Positions 34,959 through 44,021 of a stretch of 63,277 nucleotides of DNA are shown here, one piece after another. Below the pieces are notes generated by a model, which ran no database searches, was not told the DNA's origin, and saw only the letters and a list, made by a program, of their open reading frames with translations. The DNA is from Pseudomonas hunanensis (GTDB lineage: Bacteria; Pseudomonadota; Gammaproteobacteria; Pseudomonadales; Pseudomonadaceae). The stretch's first letter is position 1, and the number at the start of each line of letters is the position of its first letter. Location: contig NZ_QJRC01000058.1 in the NCBI RefSeq assembly GCF_013393325.1, positions 1 through 63,277 on the forward strand, given 5' to 3'. The position numbers were made by a program, and so were the translations under genes.

Positions 34959-35498
34959 ATGTCGCTTTACAGTGCTGGCGTCGAATACGGCATCCATTGC
35001 CTGTTGTTCCTGGTGGACGAGCGTGGTGATTCGCGCGAGTCCAGCGTGCGCGATCTGGCGGAGTTGCAAGGTGTGCCCCAGGAGTACCTGGCCAAGGTCT
35101 TCACCAAGCTGGCACGCGCCAAGCTGGTGGTTGCCACCGAAGGTGTGCGCGGCGGCTTCCGCCTGGCCCGGCCTTCGGACGAAATCACCGTGCTGGACAT
35201 CGTCAATGCCATCGATGGGCCGAAGAAGATCTTCGACTGTCGCGAAATCCGCGAACGCTGCACGCTGTTCGACGGTGCTGCACCGGGGTGGGCGACTGAA
35301 GGCACCTGTGCGATTCATGCGGTGATGCTGGGGGCACAGAAGCGTATGGAAGAGGCCTTGGCGCAACAGACCATACTGGACTTGGCGCGACGGTTCGGGC
35401 GCAAGGCCCCGGCCGAGTTCGGTCAACAGGTCAATAGCTGGATGGGTGAGCGGCGGGAAGGTAAAGGAGGCGGGGACATACCGGTCAGCCAAGTCTGA
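34959..35498 (+). CDS. Rrf2 family transcriptional regulator
   Basis: The 179-residue regulator has an N-terminal winged helix (about 1-75, SLYSAGVEYGIHCLLFL, then VPQEYLAKVFTKLARAKLVV) and the three-cysteine patch of iron-sulfur Rrf2 proteins (FDCREIRERC, then GTCAIH). It may sense iron-sulfur status, oxygen or nitric oxide. GGAG (34949-34952) and the family N-terminus fix ATG 34959; the longer frame adds 32 unrelated residues. It lies 117 bases after tmm on the same strand and could regulate it. Confidence 0.86.
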   Translation: MSLYSAGVEYGIHCLLFLVDERGDSRESSVRDLAELQGVPQEYLAKVFTKLARAKLVVATEGVRGGFRLARPSDEITVLDIVNAIDGPKKIFDCREIRERCTLFDGAAPGWATEGTCAIHAVMLGAQKRMEEALAQQTILDLARRFGRKAPAEFGQQVNSWMGERREGKGGGDIPVSQV

Positions 35499-35523
35499 AT
35501 GGGCCGCTACAGCAGTAACGCTT

Positions 35524-36435
35524 TCAGCGCCCTTCATGCTGGCGCCGGTACGCCCCCGGCTGCACCCCCACCGCTTTGGCAAACGCGCGGGTAAACGCTG
35601 CCACCGACTGATACCCCACCTGCGCACCCACTTGTTCAACAGTATTTCCTGCCCGCAGCAACTGGCTGGCATGGCGCATGCGCAGCGCCAACAGTACTTG
35701 CCCCGGCGACTGCCCGGCCAGTTCGCTGAACCGCTTGAAAAACGCCGACCGCGACAAACCGGTGCAGGCGGCCATGCTCTCCAGCGTCCAGGCTTGCCCC
35801 GGTTGCGCGACCAACTGTTCCAGCAGCCCGGCAAATGCCGGCTGGCGGGCGAGGGCGATCAGCCCGCCCAGTGACTGCTCGGCATTTACCTGTTGGCGCA
35901 GCACGTACAGGAACAACAGGTGCGTCAGCCGCTCAAGCAATACCTGCGACGGGCCTGCGGCACGCCGGCATTCTTCCAGAATCAGCCCGAACAGCGCCCG
36001 CGCTGCGCTGCCAGCGGGGTCTTCGGCGCGCAGCAAGATCCAGTCAGCCAGGCCCTCGACAATCAACGAAGTCAGGCCCGACTGAAAATGGAAGAAGCCG
36101 CAGACCAGCCCAACGCCATCGCTGGCCTCGCTGTCCAGCGCCTGCATGGCCTGGCGCGGTTGGGCGCAGGCGTCTACCGGGTCCTGGTCGCTGGACAAGC
36201 GATAGGCCAGGTCGCGCAACAGGAACACCGCGTCGCCTTTTTCCAGCCGCACCGGTTGCGGTTGGCCATCGATGTGCAACCAGCAGTGCCCCTGCACCAC
36301 CAGGTGGAAGCTGGCGCGGCCCATGCCCTGGGTGCTGGCATGCCAGCCGCCACAGTAGCGGCCCACATGAAACAGGCTGGCATCGAGCTCCAGGCTTTCT
36401 AATAACCAATCGACAAGGTGGCTGGACGAAATCAT
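35524..36435 (-). CDS. AraC family regulator (cupin_6 type)
   Basis: The 303-residue regulator has an N-terminal AraC cupin_6 sensing domain (about 5-190) and two C-terminal helix-turn-helix motifs (about 205-300, MAACTGLSRSAFFKRFSELAG and VEQVGAQVGYQSVAAFTRAFAKAVG). It is divergent from the AhpD/acyl-CoA-dehydrogenase-like/ABC operon with only 102 bases between starts, so it very likely controls that operon. It converges with the Rrf2 gene on the other side. Confidence 0.9.
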   Translation of the reverse strand: MISSSHLVDWLLESLELDASLFHVGRYCGGWHASTQGMGRASFHLVVQGHCWLHIDGQPQPVRLEKGDAVFLLRDLAYRLSSDQDPVDACAQPRQAMQALDSEASDGVGLVCGFFHFQSGLTSLIVEGLADWILLRAEDPAGSAARALFGLILEECRRAAGPSQVLLERLTHLLFLYVLRQQVNAEQSLGGLIALARQPAFAGLLEQLVAQPGQAWTLESMAACTGLSRSAFFKRFSELAGQSPGQVLLALRMRHASQLLRAGNTVEQVGAQVGYQSVAAFTRAFAKAVGVQPGAYRRQHEGR

Positions 36436-36537
36436 CTAATGCAAAGACTCAGGAGCAAGGAAAGGCGACTGATGAATATGGAGGGTAATTCTTATAACCA
36501 ACAGACTGTAGTGACCCCCATCAAAGGAGACCACTCC

Positions 36538-37098
36538 ATGTCCTCGCGCATTACTTTACACACCCTGCAGAGCGCCCCGGAAGCGGCGCGTCCATTTCTC
36601 GAAAACGCCCAGAAGAATTCTGGCTTCATCCCCAACCTGCTCGGCGTGCTGGCCAACGCCCCGGCGGCGCTGGAAACCTACGTGACCGTCTCGGCACTCA
36701 ATGGTAAATCCGACTTGAGCCTGGCCGAGCGCGAAGTGGTGCAGTTGATTGCCGCCACTGTGCATGGTTGTGATTTCTGCGTGGCTGGCCATACGGCTGT
36801 GGCGCTGAACAAGGCCAAGCTGCCGCAGGAGGTAGTGGATGCCCTGCGTGCCCGTGGTGAACTGCCCGATGCCCGATACGAAACCCTGGCTGCCTTCGCC
36901 CGTGAAGTGATCGCTACCCGCGGCAACGTCGGCGAAGCCACCTACCAGGCCTTCCGTGAAGCTGGCTTCAGTGAAGGCAACGCCCTGGAAGTGATTCTTG
37001 GCGTAAGTCTCGCAACCCTGTGCAACTTTGCTAATGTTTTCGCCCAGACCCCGCTCAACGACGAGCTTGGCAAGTACCGCTGGCAGCCAACTGCATAG
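36538..37098 (+). CDS. AhpD/carboxymuconolactone decarboxylase-like peroxidase
   Basis: The 186-residue protein of the AhpD-like superfamily carries the redox pair Cys78-x-x-Cys81 followed by His85 (VHGCDFCVAGH), as in alkylhydroperoxidase AhpD. It could remove peroxide formed by the flavoprotein encoded next. AAGGAG eight bases before ATG 36538 sets the start; the longer frame overlaps the AraC gene and its control region. It is the first gene of a five-gene operon. Confidence 0.87.
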   Translation: MSSRITLHTLQSAPEAARPFLENAQKNSGFIPNLLGVLANAPAALETYVTVSALNGKSDLSLAEREVVQLIAATVHGCDFCVAGHTAVALNKAKLPQEVVDALRARGELPDARYETLAAFAREVIATRGNVGEATYQAFREAGFSEGNALEVILGVSLATLCNFANVFAQTPLNDELGKYRWQPTA

Positions 37099-37130
37099 CC
37101 CACGTGTGATAGCGACCCAGACGCGGTCGC

Positions 37131-37175
37131 TGTAGGAGCGGCCTTGTGCCGCGAATGGGCCGCCAAGCGGCCCCG
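37131..37175. repeat. Single REP element inside the operon
   Basis: TGTAGGAGCGGCCTTGTGCC followed by the hairpin GGGCCGC-CAA-GCGGCCC (37157-37173) matches one arm of the REP pair at 12152-12250. It lies between the first and second genes of the operon. Confidence 0.88.
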
Positions 37176-37197
37176 GCGTTCCAAAAGGAGCAAGACC

Positions 37198-38262
37198 ATG
37201 CAAGATTGTGCATTTCGACAATGGCTGGATGCCAATGCCGAGGCCATCGACCGGGGCCTGTGCGAACCGCAACAGGTGCTGGCGCAGATTGCCGAGTCGC
37301 AGTTGCTGCGCATAGGTGTCGACCCGGCGCAGGGTGGCACGGGCGGGCGGGTGACCGACGCTGTCGAGGCAATCGCCGCTATTGCCAGCCGATCGTTGGC
37401 GGCGGCGTTCGTCTGCTGGGGCCAGCGCGCCTTCATCGAATACCTGTTGCACAGCCCCAACCACGCCCTGCGCGAGCGCCTGCTGCCGGGCTTGTTGACG
37501 GGCGAACTGGCCGGTGCCACCGGGCTGTCCAACGCCATGAAGTTTCTGTCCGGCATCGAAGCGCTGCAGGTGCGTGGCCGCCCGGCAGCCGATGGCTGGC
37601 AGCTGGAAGGGCGCCTGCATTGGGTGACCAACCTGCGTAAGAGCGGCTTCGTGGTGGCGGCGGCCATCGAAGATGAAGCCGGTGGCGCGCCGTTCGTACT
37701 GGCGATTCCTTCCAATGCCCAGGGCCTGGAGCGCTCTGACGACCTGCAGCTGATGGGGCTGCAGTCGAGCAACACGGCAGCACTGGCGTTTCACCAGGTG
37801 CCGCTGGCGCGTGATTGGCTGCTGCATGAAAATGCCCGCGAATTCTTGCCACGGGTACGCCCGGCGTTCCTGGCGCTGCAGTGCGGCATGGCCATCGGCC
37901 TGGCACGACGGGCGTTGGAAGAGGTTCAGGCGCACTTGCATGGGCGCACCTCGTTCCTCGACGAAGCCCGTCAGGTGCTCAGCGAGCGCCTGGAAAATAC
38001 CGTCAGCGAGCTCAAGCAGGGCCTGCTCGAAGGCCGCTTCCAGCAACACCCAGCGGCCTTGTTCAAGCTGCGCATCACCTTGGCTGAATGTGCCGCCGAC
38101 GCCGTGCAGTTGGAGTTGCAGGCCAGTGGTGGCAAGGCTTATCTCAGCGAGTATGGCGAAGGCTTTGCCCGTCGCTGGCGTGAGTCGGCCTTCGTGCCGA
38201 TCGTCACCCCCAGCTTGGTGCAACTGCGCGCCGAACTGCAACGCCAGGCGGGCGCCGCATGA
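37198..38262 (+). CDS. Acyl-CoA dehydrogenase-fold flavoprotein
   Basis: At 354 residues it has the three-part acyl-CoA dehydrogenase fold: an N-terminal helical domain (1-100), a beta domain with LEGRLHWVTNLRKSGF near 138-153, and a C-terminal helical domain. It is close to the DszC/SfnB-type branch, which acts as FMN-dependent monooxygenases, rather than a fatty-acid dehydrogenase. AAAAGGAG supports ATG 37198. Its neighbours are an AhpD-like protein and an ABC importer, which suggests oxidative attack on an imported small molecule. No flavin reductase lies in the operon. Confidence 0.8.
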   Translation: MQDCAFRQWLDANAEAIDRGLCEPQQVLAQIAESQLLRIGVDPAQGGTGGRVTDAVEAIAAIASRSLAAAFVCWGQRAFIEYLLHSPNHALRERLLPGLLTGELAGATGLSNAMKFLSGIEALQVRGRPAADGWQLEGRLHWVTNLRKSGFVVAAAIEDEAGGAPFVLAIPSNAQGLERSDDLQLMGLQSSNTAALAFHQVPLARDWLLHENAREFLPRVRPAFLALQCGMAIGLARRALEEVQAHLHGRTSFLDEARQVLSERLENTVSELKQGLLEGRFQQHPAALFKLRITLAECAADAVQLELQASGGKAYLSEYGEGFARRWRESAFVPIVTPSLVQLRAELQRQAGAA

Positions 38263-39080
38263 GCGCAGTGTTGCTCGAGGCCCGTGACATCAGCCTGGGC
38301 TACCCACGCGAAGGTGGCTGGCAGGAAGTGCTGGCGCAGTTCGACCTGCAGCTGGCGCCGGGCGAAGTCGTGAGCATCCTTGGCCCCAGCGGCGTCGGCA
38401 AGTCGAGCCTGCTGCGGGTGCTGGCAGGCTTGCAGCAGCCCCGTGGCGGTCGCGTGAGCCTGCACGGTCAGCCGCTGCAGGGGCCGCACCCGCGCCTGGC
38501 GGTGGCTTTTCAGGACCCGAGCCTGCTGCCGTGGCTTAGCCTGGAGAAGAACGTTGCCTTTGGCCTGGACTTCGCCCGTCAGCCCAAACTGGCTGCTGCC
38601 GAGCGGCGTGCACGCATCGATCATGCGATTGCCGCTGTCGGCCTTGAGCATGCCCGTGGCCAGTACCCGGCGCAGCTGTCTGGCGGCATGGCCCAGCGTA
38701 CCGCGCTGGCCCGCTGTCTGGCCCGCCAGCCTGAAGTACTGCTGCTCGACGAGCCGTTCGGCGCGCTGGACGAAGTGACCCGGGCCGATATGCAGCAACT
38801 GCTGCTGCAACTGATTGCTACCCACAACACGGCGGCGGTGCTGATTACCCACGATATCGACGAAGCCCTGCTGCTGTCCGACCGGGTTCTGCTACTGGGC
38901 AACCACCCAGCGCACATCCTCGGCCAATGGCACATCGACCTGGCGCAACCGCGCGCGCAGCGGATCGAAGAACTGGGCGCCTTGCGCATCGAAATTCTCA
39001 AAACCCTTCGGCGGGCAAGCCGCACAGTCGAACCTACCTCAACCCCGTTGCCCTCGGAGGCTGTCCATGTGCATGGATGA
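38259..39080 (+). CDS. ABC transporter ATP-binding protein (nitrate/sulfonate/taurine type)
   Basis: The 273-residue ATPase has Walker A GPSGVGKS (42-49), signature LSGGMAQR, Walker B LLLDEPFG and the switch His in VLITHDIDEAL. It belongs to the SsuB/TauB/NrtD group. Its start overlaps the previous stop by four bases and its end overlaps the substrate-binding protein gene by 14 bases, so translation of the block is coupled. It powers uptake through the permease at 40272-41027. Confidence 0.92.
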   Translation: MSAVLLEARDISLGYPREGGWQEVLAQFDLQLAPGEVVSILGPSGVGKSSLLRVLAGLQQPRGGRVSLHGQPLQGPHPRLAVAFQDPSLLPWLSLEKNVAFGLDFARQPKLAAAERRARIDHAIAAVGLEHARGQYPAQLSGGMAQRTALARCLARQPEVLLLDEPFGALDEVTRADMQQLLLQLIATHNTAAVLITHDIDEALLLSDRVLLLGNHPAHILGQWHIDLAQPRAQRIEELGALRIEILKTLRRASRTVEPTSTPLPSEAVHVHG

Positions 39081-40272
39081 CTGCTGTTCCACATCATCGC
39101 GTCGTGATTTTCTCAAACTCGGAGCCATGCTTACCGCCGCCGGTGCGCTGCCGTTGCTGTCGAGCTTGCAGGCCCGCGCCGCCGCCGAGCCGGACGCACC
39201 GGTGCGCATCGGCTATCTGCCGATCACCGACGCCACGCCACTGCTGGTGGCGCATAACAACGGGCTGTTCGAGGCCGAAGGCATCAAGGCCGAGCGCCCG
39301 GTGCTGCTGCGCAGTTGGGCGCAGGTGATCGAGGCGTTCATCTCGGGCCAGGTCAACGTCATCCACCTGTTGTCGCCGATGACCGTATGGGCGCGCTATG
39401 GCAGCAAAGTGCCGGCCAAAGTGGTGGCCTGGAACCATGTGGGCGGTTCGGGGCTGACGGTGGCACCCGATATCACCGACATGAAACAGCTCGGTGGCAA
39501 GACCGTGGCGATTCCGTTCTGGTATTCGATCCACAACGTGGTACTGCAGCAGATGCTCAACGACAATGGTCTGTCGCCGGTGTCGAAGCCGGCCAATGCG
39601 CAGCTAGCTGCCAACGAAGTCAACCTGCTGGTGCTGCCGCCGTCCGACATGCCACCGGCGCTGGCCAGCAAGCGCATCGCCGGCTACATCGTTGCCGAGC
39701 CGTTCAATGCCCTGGCCGAAAACCTCAAGGTTGGCCGCGTGCAGCGCTTTACCGGCGATGTGTGGCGCAATCACGCCTGCTGCGTGGTGTTCATGCACGA
39801 ACATGACCTGAACAACCGTCCAGAGTGGTCGCAGAAGGTGGTCAACGCCATCGTCAAGGCCCAGCACTGGACCCGCGACCACCGCGCCGAGGCCGCGGCC
39901 TTGCTGTCCAAGGCCGGCCCCAACAAGTACACCCCGCACGAGCCTGCGGTGTTGGCCAAGGTTCTGGCGCCTGCCGCCGAGGACCGTGCAGGCTATATTG
40001 CCAGTGGCGCCATTCGCCATCAGCAGTGGGACGAAAAACGCATCGACTTCCAGCCATACCCGTTCCCGAGCTACACCGAAGAGCTGGTCAAGCGCCTGAA
40101 AACCACCCTGATCGAAGGCGACAACGGCTTCCTGGCCGGGCTGGACCCGGCGCAGACCGCCCGCGATCTGGTCGACGATCGCTTCGTGCGCAATGCCATC
40201 GCTGCAGTCGGCGGCCCGTCGGTGTTCGGCATTGCCGACAACTTCGAGCGTAGCGAGGAGTTCGCGGTCTGA
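39067..40272 (+). CDS. ABC transporter substrate-binding protein (NrtA/SsuA-like, Tat signal)
   Basis: This 401-residue periplasmic binding protein has a twin-arginine signal (SSRRDFLKLGA, Arg12-Arg13) and a cleavage site near LQARA. The mature part starts with VRIGYLPITDATPLLVAHNNG, typical of the NMT1/THI5-like and NrtA/CmpA group that bind nitrate, sulfonates, taurine or pyrimidine precursors. A Tat route suggests folding, possibly with a bound ion, before export. The N-terminus is Cys-rich. The ligand cannot be named from sequence. Confidence 0.87.
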   Translation: MCMDDCCSTSSRRDFLKLGAMLTAAGALPLLSSLQARAAAEPDAPVRIGYLPITDATPLLVAHNNGLFEAEGIKAERPVLLRSWAQVIEAFISGQVNVIHLLSPMTVWARYGSKVPAKVVAWNHVGGSGLTVAPDITDMKQLGGKTVAIPFWYSIHNVVLQQMLNDNGLSPVSKPANAQLAANEVNLLVLPPSDMPPALASKRIAGYIVAEPFNALAENLKVGRVQRFTGDVWRNHACCVVFMHEHDLNNRPEWSQKVVNAIVKAQHWTRDHRAEAAALLSKAGPNKYTPHEPAVLAKVLAPAAEDRAGYIASGAIRHQQWDEKRIDFQPYPFPSYTEELVKRLKTTLIEGDNGFLAGLDPAQTARDLVDDRFVRNAIAAVGGPSVFGIADNFERSEEFAV

Positions 40273-41027
40273 TGCGCACCCATGTCGTACATGCCGGCCT
40301 TGGGCTGGCCGGGTTGTTGGCCTTGTTGCTGTTGTGGTGGGCCGGTGTTGCCATGTTCGGCCAGGCCGACGGCCTGTCGGCGCGCTTTTCACCGGCGGCT
40401 ACCTTGGCCAGTCTGGTCGAGCTGTTGGGGCAGGGCGAGGTCTACGGGCATATCTGGGTCAGCCTCAAGCGTATCCTGGTCGGGCTGCTGCTGGCGCTGC
40501 TGATAGGGGTACCGTTGGGCTTGCTGGTTGGCAGCTACCGGCACCTGGAGGCGGCGACCACGCCGGCGTTCCAGTTTTTGCGCATGATCTCGCCATTGTC
40601 GTGGATGCCGGTGGTGGTGATGCTGATGGGCGTGGGTGACCAGCCGATCTACTTCCTGCTGGCGTTTGCCGCGTTGTGGCCGATCTTGCTGAACACCGCG
40701 GCAGGGGTACGGCAACTGGACCCACGCTGGCTGCAACTGAGCCGCAGCTTGAGCGCCACGCGTTGGGAGACCTTGTGCAAGGTGATCGTGCCGGGGGTGA
40801 TCGGCCATGTGCTGACCGGGGTGCGTCTGGCCATCGGTATTCTGTGGATCGTGCTGGTACCGTGCGAAATGCTGGGCGTGAGTGCGGGGCTTGGGTATTT
40901 CATTCTCGATACCCGCGACCGGCTGGCGTACTCCGAGCTGATGGCGATGGTGCTGCTGATTGGCGTGCTGGGGTTTGTGCTGGATGCCCTGGCGCGTGGG
41001 CTGCATCGACGCTGGGTACACGGTTGA
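40272..41027 (+). CDS. ABC transporter permease (nitrate/sulfonate/taurine type)
   Basis: The 251-residue inner-membrane permease has six hydrophobic helices and the BPD_transp_1 loop (SLSATRWETLCKVIVPGV followed by GVRLAIGILWIVLV). It overlaps the binding-protein stop by one base. With the ATPase and Tat-exported binding protein it forms a complete importer. A bidirectional hairpin follows. Confidence 0.9.
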   Translation: MRTHVVHAGLGLAGLLALLLLWWAGVAMFGQADGLSARFSPAATLASLVELLGQGEVYGHIWVSLKRILVGLLLALLIGVPLGLLVGSYRHLEAATTPAFQFLRMISPLSWMPVVVMLMGVGDQPIYFLLAFAALWPILLNTAAGVRQLDPRWLQLSRSLSATRWETLCKVIVPGVIGHVLTGVRLAIGILWIVLVPCEMLGVSAGLGYFILDTRDRLAYSELMAMVLLIGVLGFVLDALARGLHRRWVHG

Positions 41028-41037
41028 CGGGGCAATG

Positions 41038-41070
41038 GGGCTTCTCGCGGGCATGCCCGCGATGAAGCCC
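41038..41070. terminator. Bidirectional REP-like terminator hairpin
   Basis: GGGCTTC-TCGCGGGC-AT-GCCCGCGA-T-GAAGCCC forms a long near-perfect stem between the convergent permease and GNAT genes. Confidence 0.7.
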
Positions 41071-41075
41071 TACGC

Positions 41076-41762
41076 TCAATGCACGGTTTTGCGCTGCCGC
41101 ACACATTCCTGGGCTTGAGCGGCCAATTCATCCAGCCGCTCATCGCGCATCTGCTCCGCTTCGATCATCGCATCCTCACCCTGCTGGTTAAGCAGGTAGG
41201 TATGAATCTGCAGCACTTCAGCCGTCTGATAAATCGGCGCAATGTCCAATCGCCCTATCAATGCGCCGCTGGCTTGCCCGGTGCTACTCATCAGCACTTG
41301 CGGACCATTGGCGGCCACCGCCTGCATACCCATTGCCTCGAACCACGGCACCTGGCTGGCGAAGGCATTGAGTTCTACACAGGCATGGCGAGCTCGCAAG
41401 TCGTCCAGCAAGGCGCGGGCGATGCCCTGGCGGCGGTGGCTGGCGCGCACGGCCAGGAATGCCAGTGCACAGGCCTGCTGGTCGTCCTCGGCTGGCAGAG
41501 ACAGGGCAAAGCCCAGCAACTGGTCCGGTGCTTCGGCATCCAGCGCCAGGGTGAGCGCAACGGCCAGGCCACGGTTGCCGTCCAGTGCTTGCAGGTACTG
41601 GTGCACTTCCATGCCGACGCCGTACTGGTATAGCGGGTACAGCGGGTTGTCGGCAGTGATGGCGACACTGCTCAGTTCGCCGACATTGTGGATTACCAGC
41701 TCGCGGATCTGGTTCTGGAAAGATTCGGGCGGCACGCTGTCGAGGCGGCTCAGGATGAACAT
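41076..41762 (-). CDS. GNAT family N-acetyltransferase
   Basis: The 228-residue protein has the acetyl-CoA-binding motif A (ASHRRQGIARALLDDLRA, R/Q-x-x-G-x-A type) near residues 108-125. The N-terminal third lacks a recognised domain and the last 60 residues are helical and acidic. Substrate unknown. It lies downstream of argC in the same direction, separated by 80 bases that hold a hairpin, so co-transcription is uncertain. Confidence 0.83.
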   Translation of the reverse strand: MFILSRLDSVPPESFQNQIRELVIHNVGELSSVAITADNPLYPLYQYGVGMEVHQYLQALDGNRGLAVALTLALDAEAPDQLLGFALSLPAEDDQQACALAFLAVRASHRRQGIARALLDDLRARHACVELNAFASQVPWFEAMGMQAVAANGPQVLMSSTGQASGALIGRLDIAPIYQTAEVLQIHTYLLNQQGEDAMIEAEQMRDERLDELAAQAQECVRQRKTVH

Positions 41763-41790
41763 CGGGGGGCAGGCTCCGGCGGGTGAGATT

Positions 41791-41819
41791 ACAGCCCGCG
41801 CTGTGTTGGCGCGGGTTGT
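41791..41819 (-). terminator. Hairpin between argC and the GNAT gene
   Basis: ACAGCCCGCGC and GCGCGGGTTGT pair over 11 bases (one G-T) around a seven-base loop. There is no T-run. It probably attenuates or ends the argC transcript. Confidence 0.45.
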
Positions 41820-41842
41820 ACAGTCTAACCGGTTTTGCCGTA

Positions 41843-42784
41843 TCAGCCTTGTGCCTGTAATGCACCGAGCATCAGGTCGAGGTTTTGCACCGCAGCACCC
41901 GAGGCGCCTTTACCCAGGTTGTCGAACACGGCGGTGAGCAGGACCTGGCCATGCTCGGGGTTGGCGTACAGCGCCAGGCGCAGGTTGTTGCTGTCGTTCA
42001 ATGCCTCGGGGTCGAGGTTTGCCGCAGCGCCGTGCTGGTGCAAGGGCATCATCTGGACGTGGCGGGCACCCTGGTAATGCTGCTCCAGGCAGGCCTGCAA
42101 CTGTTCGGCGTTGACCTGCCCAGGCAGCAGGCGCAGCTGCAGTGGAATGCTCAGCACGATACCTTGGCGGTAGGCGCCGTAACCGGGCATGAACATCGGC
42201 CGCGCCGACAGCCCGGCATGCTGCTGGATTTCCGGCACGTGCTTGTGCGCCAGTTCCAGGCCATACAACTGCAAGGCCGGGGCTTTGCCCGCGCCGGGTT
42301 GTTCATGCCGCTCCACCGCAGTGCGCCCGCCGCCGGAGTAGCCGGAGATGGCATGGATGTTCAGTGGGTAATCTGCAGGCAACAGGCCAGCCTTGACCAG
42401 CGGCCGTAGCAAGGCGATGGCACCCGTGGGGTAGCAACCTGGGTTGCTGACCCGCTTGCTGTTCGCGATACGCTCGGCTTGTTGCTCGTCAAGTTCCGGC
42501 AGGCCATACACCCAGCCTGGCGTGATGCGGTGCGCGGAGCTGGCGTCGATCACCCGCACGTGTGGGTTGCTGATTACTGCCACGGCCTCACGTGCAGCAT
42601 CGTCGGGCAGGCACAGCAGCGCGATGTCGGCGCTGTTGATCGCCTCGCGGCGGCGTTGCGGGTCTTTGCGCTCGGCCTCGGGCAGGGTCAGCAGGCGCAG
42701 GTCGCCACGGCCCTGCAGGCGGGCATGAATTTGCAGGCCGGTGGTGCCTTGGTCGCCATCGATGAAGACAACAGGGGTGTGCAT
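41843..42784 (-). CDS. argC: N-acetyl-gamma-glutamyl-phosphate reductase (type 2)
   Basis: The enzyme (313 residues) of arginine synthesis reduces N-acetylglutamyl-5-phosphate to the semialdehyde with NADPH. Catalytic Cys117 lies in SNPGCYPTG, and the N-terminal Rossmann loop is [12 protein letters not shown]. The length and loop mark the shorter type-2 ArgC. Many pseudomonads also carry a type-1 argC elsewhere, so this may be a second copy with a different role. A LysR gene is divergent 107 bases away. Confidence 0.9.
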   Translation of the reverse strand: MHTPVVFIDGDQGTTGLQIHARLQGRGDLRLLTLPEAERKDPQRRREAINSADIALLCLPDDAAREAVAVISNPHVRVIDASSAHRITPGWVYGLPELDEQQAERIANSKRVSNPGCYPTGAIALLRPLVKAGLLPADYPLNIHAISGYSGGGRTAVERHEQPGAGKAPALQLYGLELAHKHVPEIQQHAGLSARPMFMPGYGAYRQGIVLSIPLQLRLLPGQVNAEQLQACLEQHYQGARHVQMMPLHQHGAAANLDPEALNDSNNLRLALYANPEHGQVLLTAVFDNLGKGASGAAVQNLDLMLGALQAQG

Positions 42785-42838
42785 GGTCGGGGTCCGGTTG
42801 GGGAAGGATGGCCTATGCTCGCCTGTGGCTTTGCTAAT

Positions 42839-42876
42839 GAAAATTTGAATATGATGATCGACATGTTCATTTTTTC
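42839..42876. promoter_or_regulatory. Inverted repeat in the argC/LysR divergent promoter
   Basis: GAAAATTTGAA (42839-42849) and TTCATTTTTTC (42866-42876) are near-complementary across 16 bases. The site lies just upstream of the LysR start and is a plausible operator. Confidence 0.45.
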
Positions 42877-42891
42877 TGAATTGATCCGACC

Positions 42892-43773
42892 ATGCGCGAA
42901 ATCAGCCTCGACCGCCTCCGCACGTTGGTGGTCATCACCGACCTGGGTTCATTTGCCGAGGCCGCCCGCCAGCTCAACCTGGCGCCGCCCACCATCAGCC
43001 TGCACGTGGCTGAACTGGAGGCGCGAGTGGGGGCCCCGTTGCTTACCCGCACCCGTGGTCAGGTGCGGCCCACGGCCATCGGCGAAACACTGCTGCTACG
43101 TGCCCGCCGCCTGTTGGCGGACGCCGACCTGGCGCTGGACGAAGTACGCCGGCAGGTCGAGGGGTTGACTGGGCGGGTGCGCCTGGGCGCTTCTACCGGC
43201 GCCATCGCCCATTTGCTGCCACAAGCCTTGGCGCGGCTGCGCATGGAGCACCCCGGGATCGACGTGCAGGTACAGGTGCTGACCTCACAGGCCTCGCTCA
43301 CGCGCCTGCGTGAAGGCACGCTGGATATCGGCCTGGTGGCCTTGCCGCAGGTGGCCGGCAAAGGGCTGATGGTCACCCCCTGGCGGCGCGACCCGATTCT
43401 TGCCTATGTGCCGGCCGACTGGCAGCCACCGGCCAGGGTCACGCCGGGCTGGCTGGCGCAGCGGGCATTGATTCTCAACGACAGCACTACCCAGCTGTCA
43501 CGGGTGACCGGGGAATGGTTCGCGACAGCGGGGTTGTACCCCACGCCGCGCATCGAGCTGAACTACAACGATGCGATCAAGAGCCTGGTCGGCGCCGGCT
43601 ACGGGGCGACGCTGTTGCCGCAGGAGGGGGAGGCGGCCGAGCTGGACCGGCGTATTGCTCGCCGGCCATTGCGGCCGGGGTTGTGGCGGCAGTTGGGCAT
43701 TGCTTGCCGGGCGGGGCAGGCAGAGCGGGCCACGGGGTATGTGCTGCAAGCGTTGGAGCGGTTACGGCAATAG
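42892..43773 (+). CDS. LysR family regulator divergent from argC
   Basis: The 293-residue regulator has the winged helix at 4-62 ([25 protein letters not shown]) and an effector domain from about 90 ([20 protein letters not shown]). Its position 107 bases from the divergent argC suggests it controls that gene, possibly in response to an arginine-related metabolite. Its stop is 23 bases from the convergent tautomerase gene. Confidence 0.88.
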   Translation: MREISLDRLRTLVVITDLGSFAEAARQLNLAPPTISLHVAELEARVGAPLLTRTRGQVRPTAIGETLLLRARRLLADADLALDEVRRQVEGLTGRVRLGASTGAIAHLLPQALARLRMEHPGIDVQVQVLTSQASLTRLREGTLDIGLVALPQVAGKGLMVTPWRRDPILAYVPADWQPPARVTPGWLAQRALILNDSTTQLSRVTGEWFATAGLYPTPRIELNYNDAIKSLVGAGYGATLLPQEGEAAELDRRIARRPLRPGLWRQLGIACRAGQAERATGYVLQALERLRQ

Positions 43774-43796
43774 GGGCCGCTCGGCGGCCCCAGGCC

Positions 43797-44003
43797 TCAA
43801 CGCCGCTCTCGCGCCCGGACTGCGGTCACGGTCTCGCCACCGACACCCCAGTTATCGGTTGGCACCTCCTCGATCACCACAAAGGTACTGGCAGGCGGCT
43901 TCCCCAGCACCTCCTGCAACATACGGGTCGTCTGTTCGATCAACTGGCGCTTGTGCTCAGCGCTCACCCCTTCATCGGTTACGCGAATATGGACATAAGG
44001 CAT
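43797..44003 (-). CDS. Tautomerase (4-oxalocrotonate tautomerase family)
   Basis: The 68-residue protein begins Met-Pro, so the catalytic N-terminal Pro is exposed after Met removal. PYVHIRVTDEG and the mid-chain VVIEEVPTDNWGVGG match the short tautomerase family, which usually forms hexamers. It may tautomerise a catabolic enol or be a promiscuous member. It follows the SDR gene by 18 bases and is likely co-transcribed. Confidence 0.88.
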   Translation of the reverse strand: MPYVHIRVTDEGVSAEHKRQLIEQTTRMLQEVLGKPPASTFVVIEEVPTDNWGVGGETVTAVRARERR

Positions 44004-44021
44004 GGTTGCTTGCTCCTCGGG

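Noticed and set aside
36556..38241. A 561-codon minus-strand frame opposite the AhpD-like and acyl-CoA-dehydrogenase-like genes
   Set aside because: It overlaps two recognisable genes and a REP element and shows no protein-family character.
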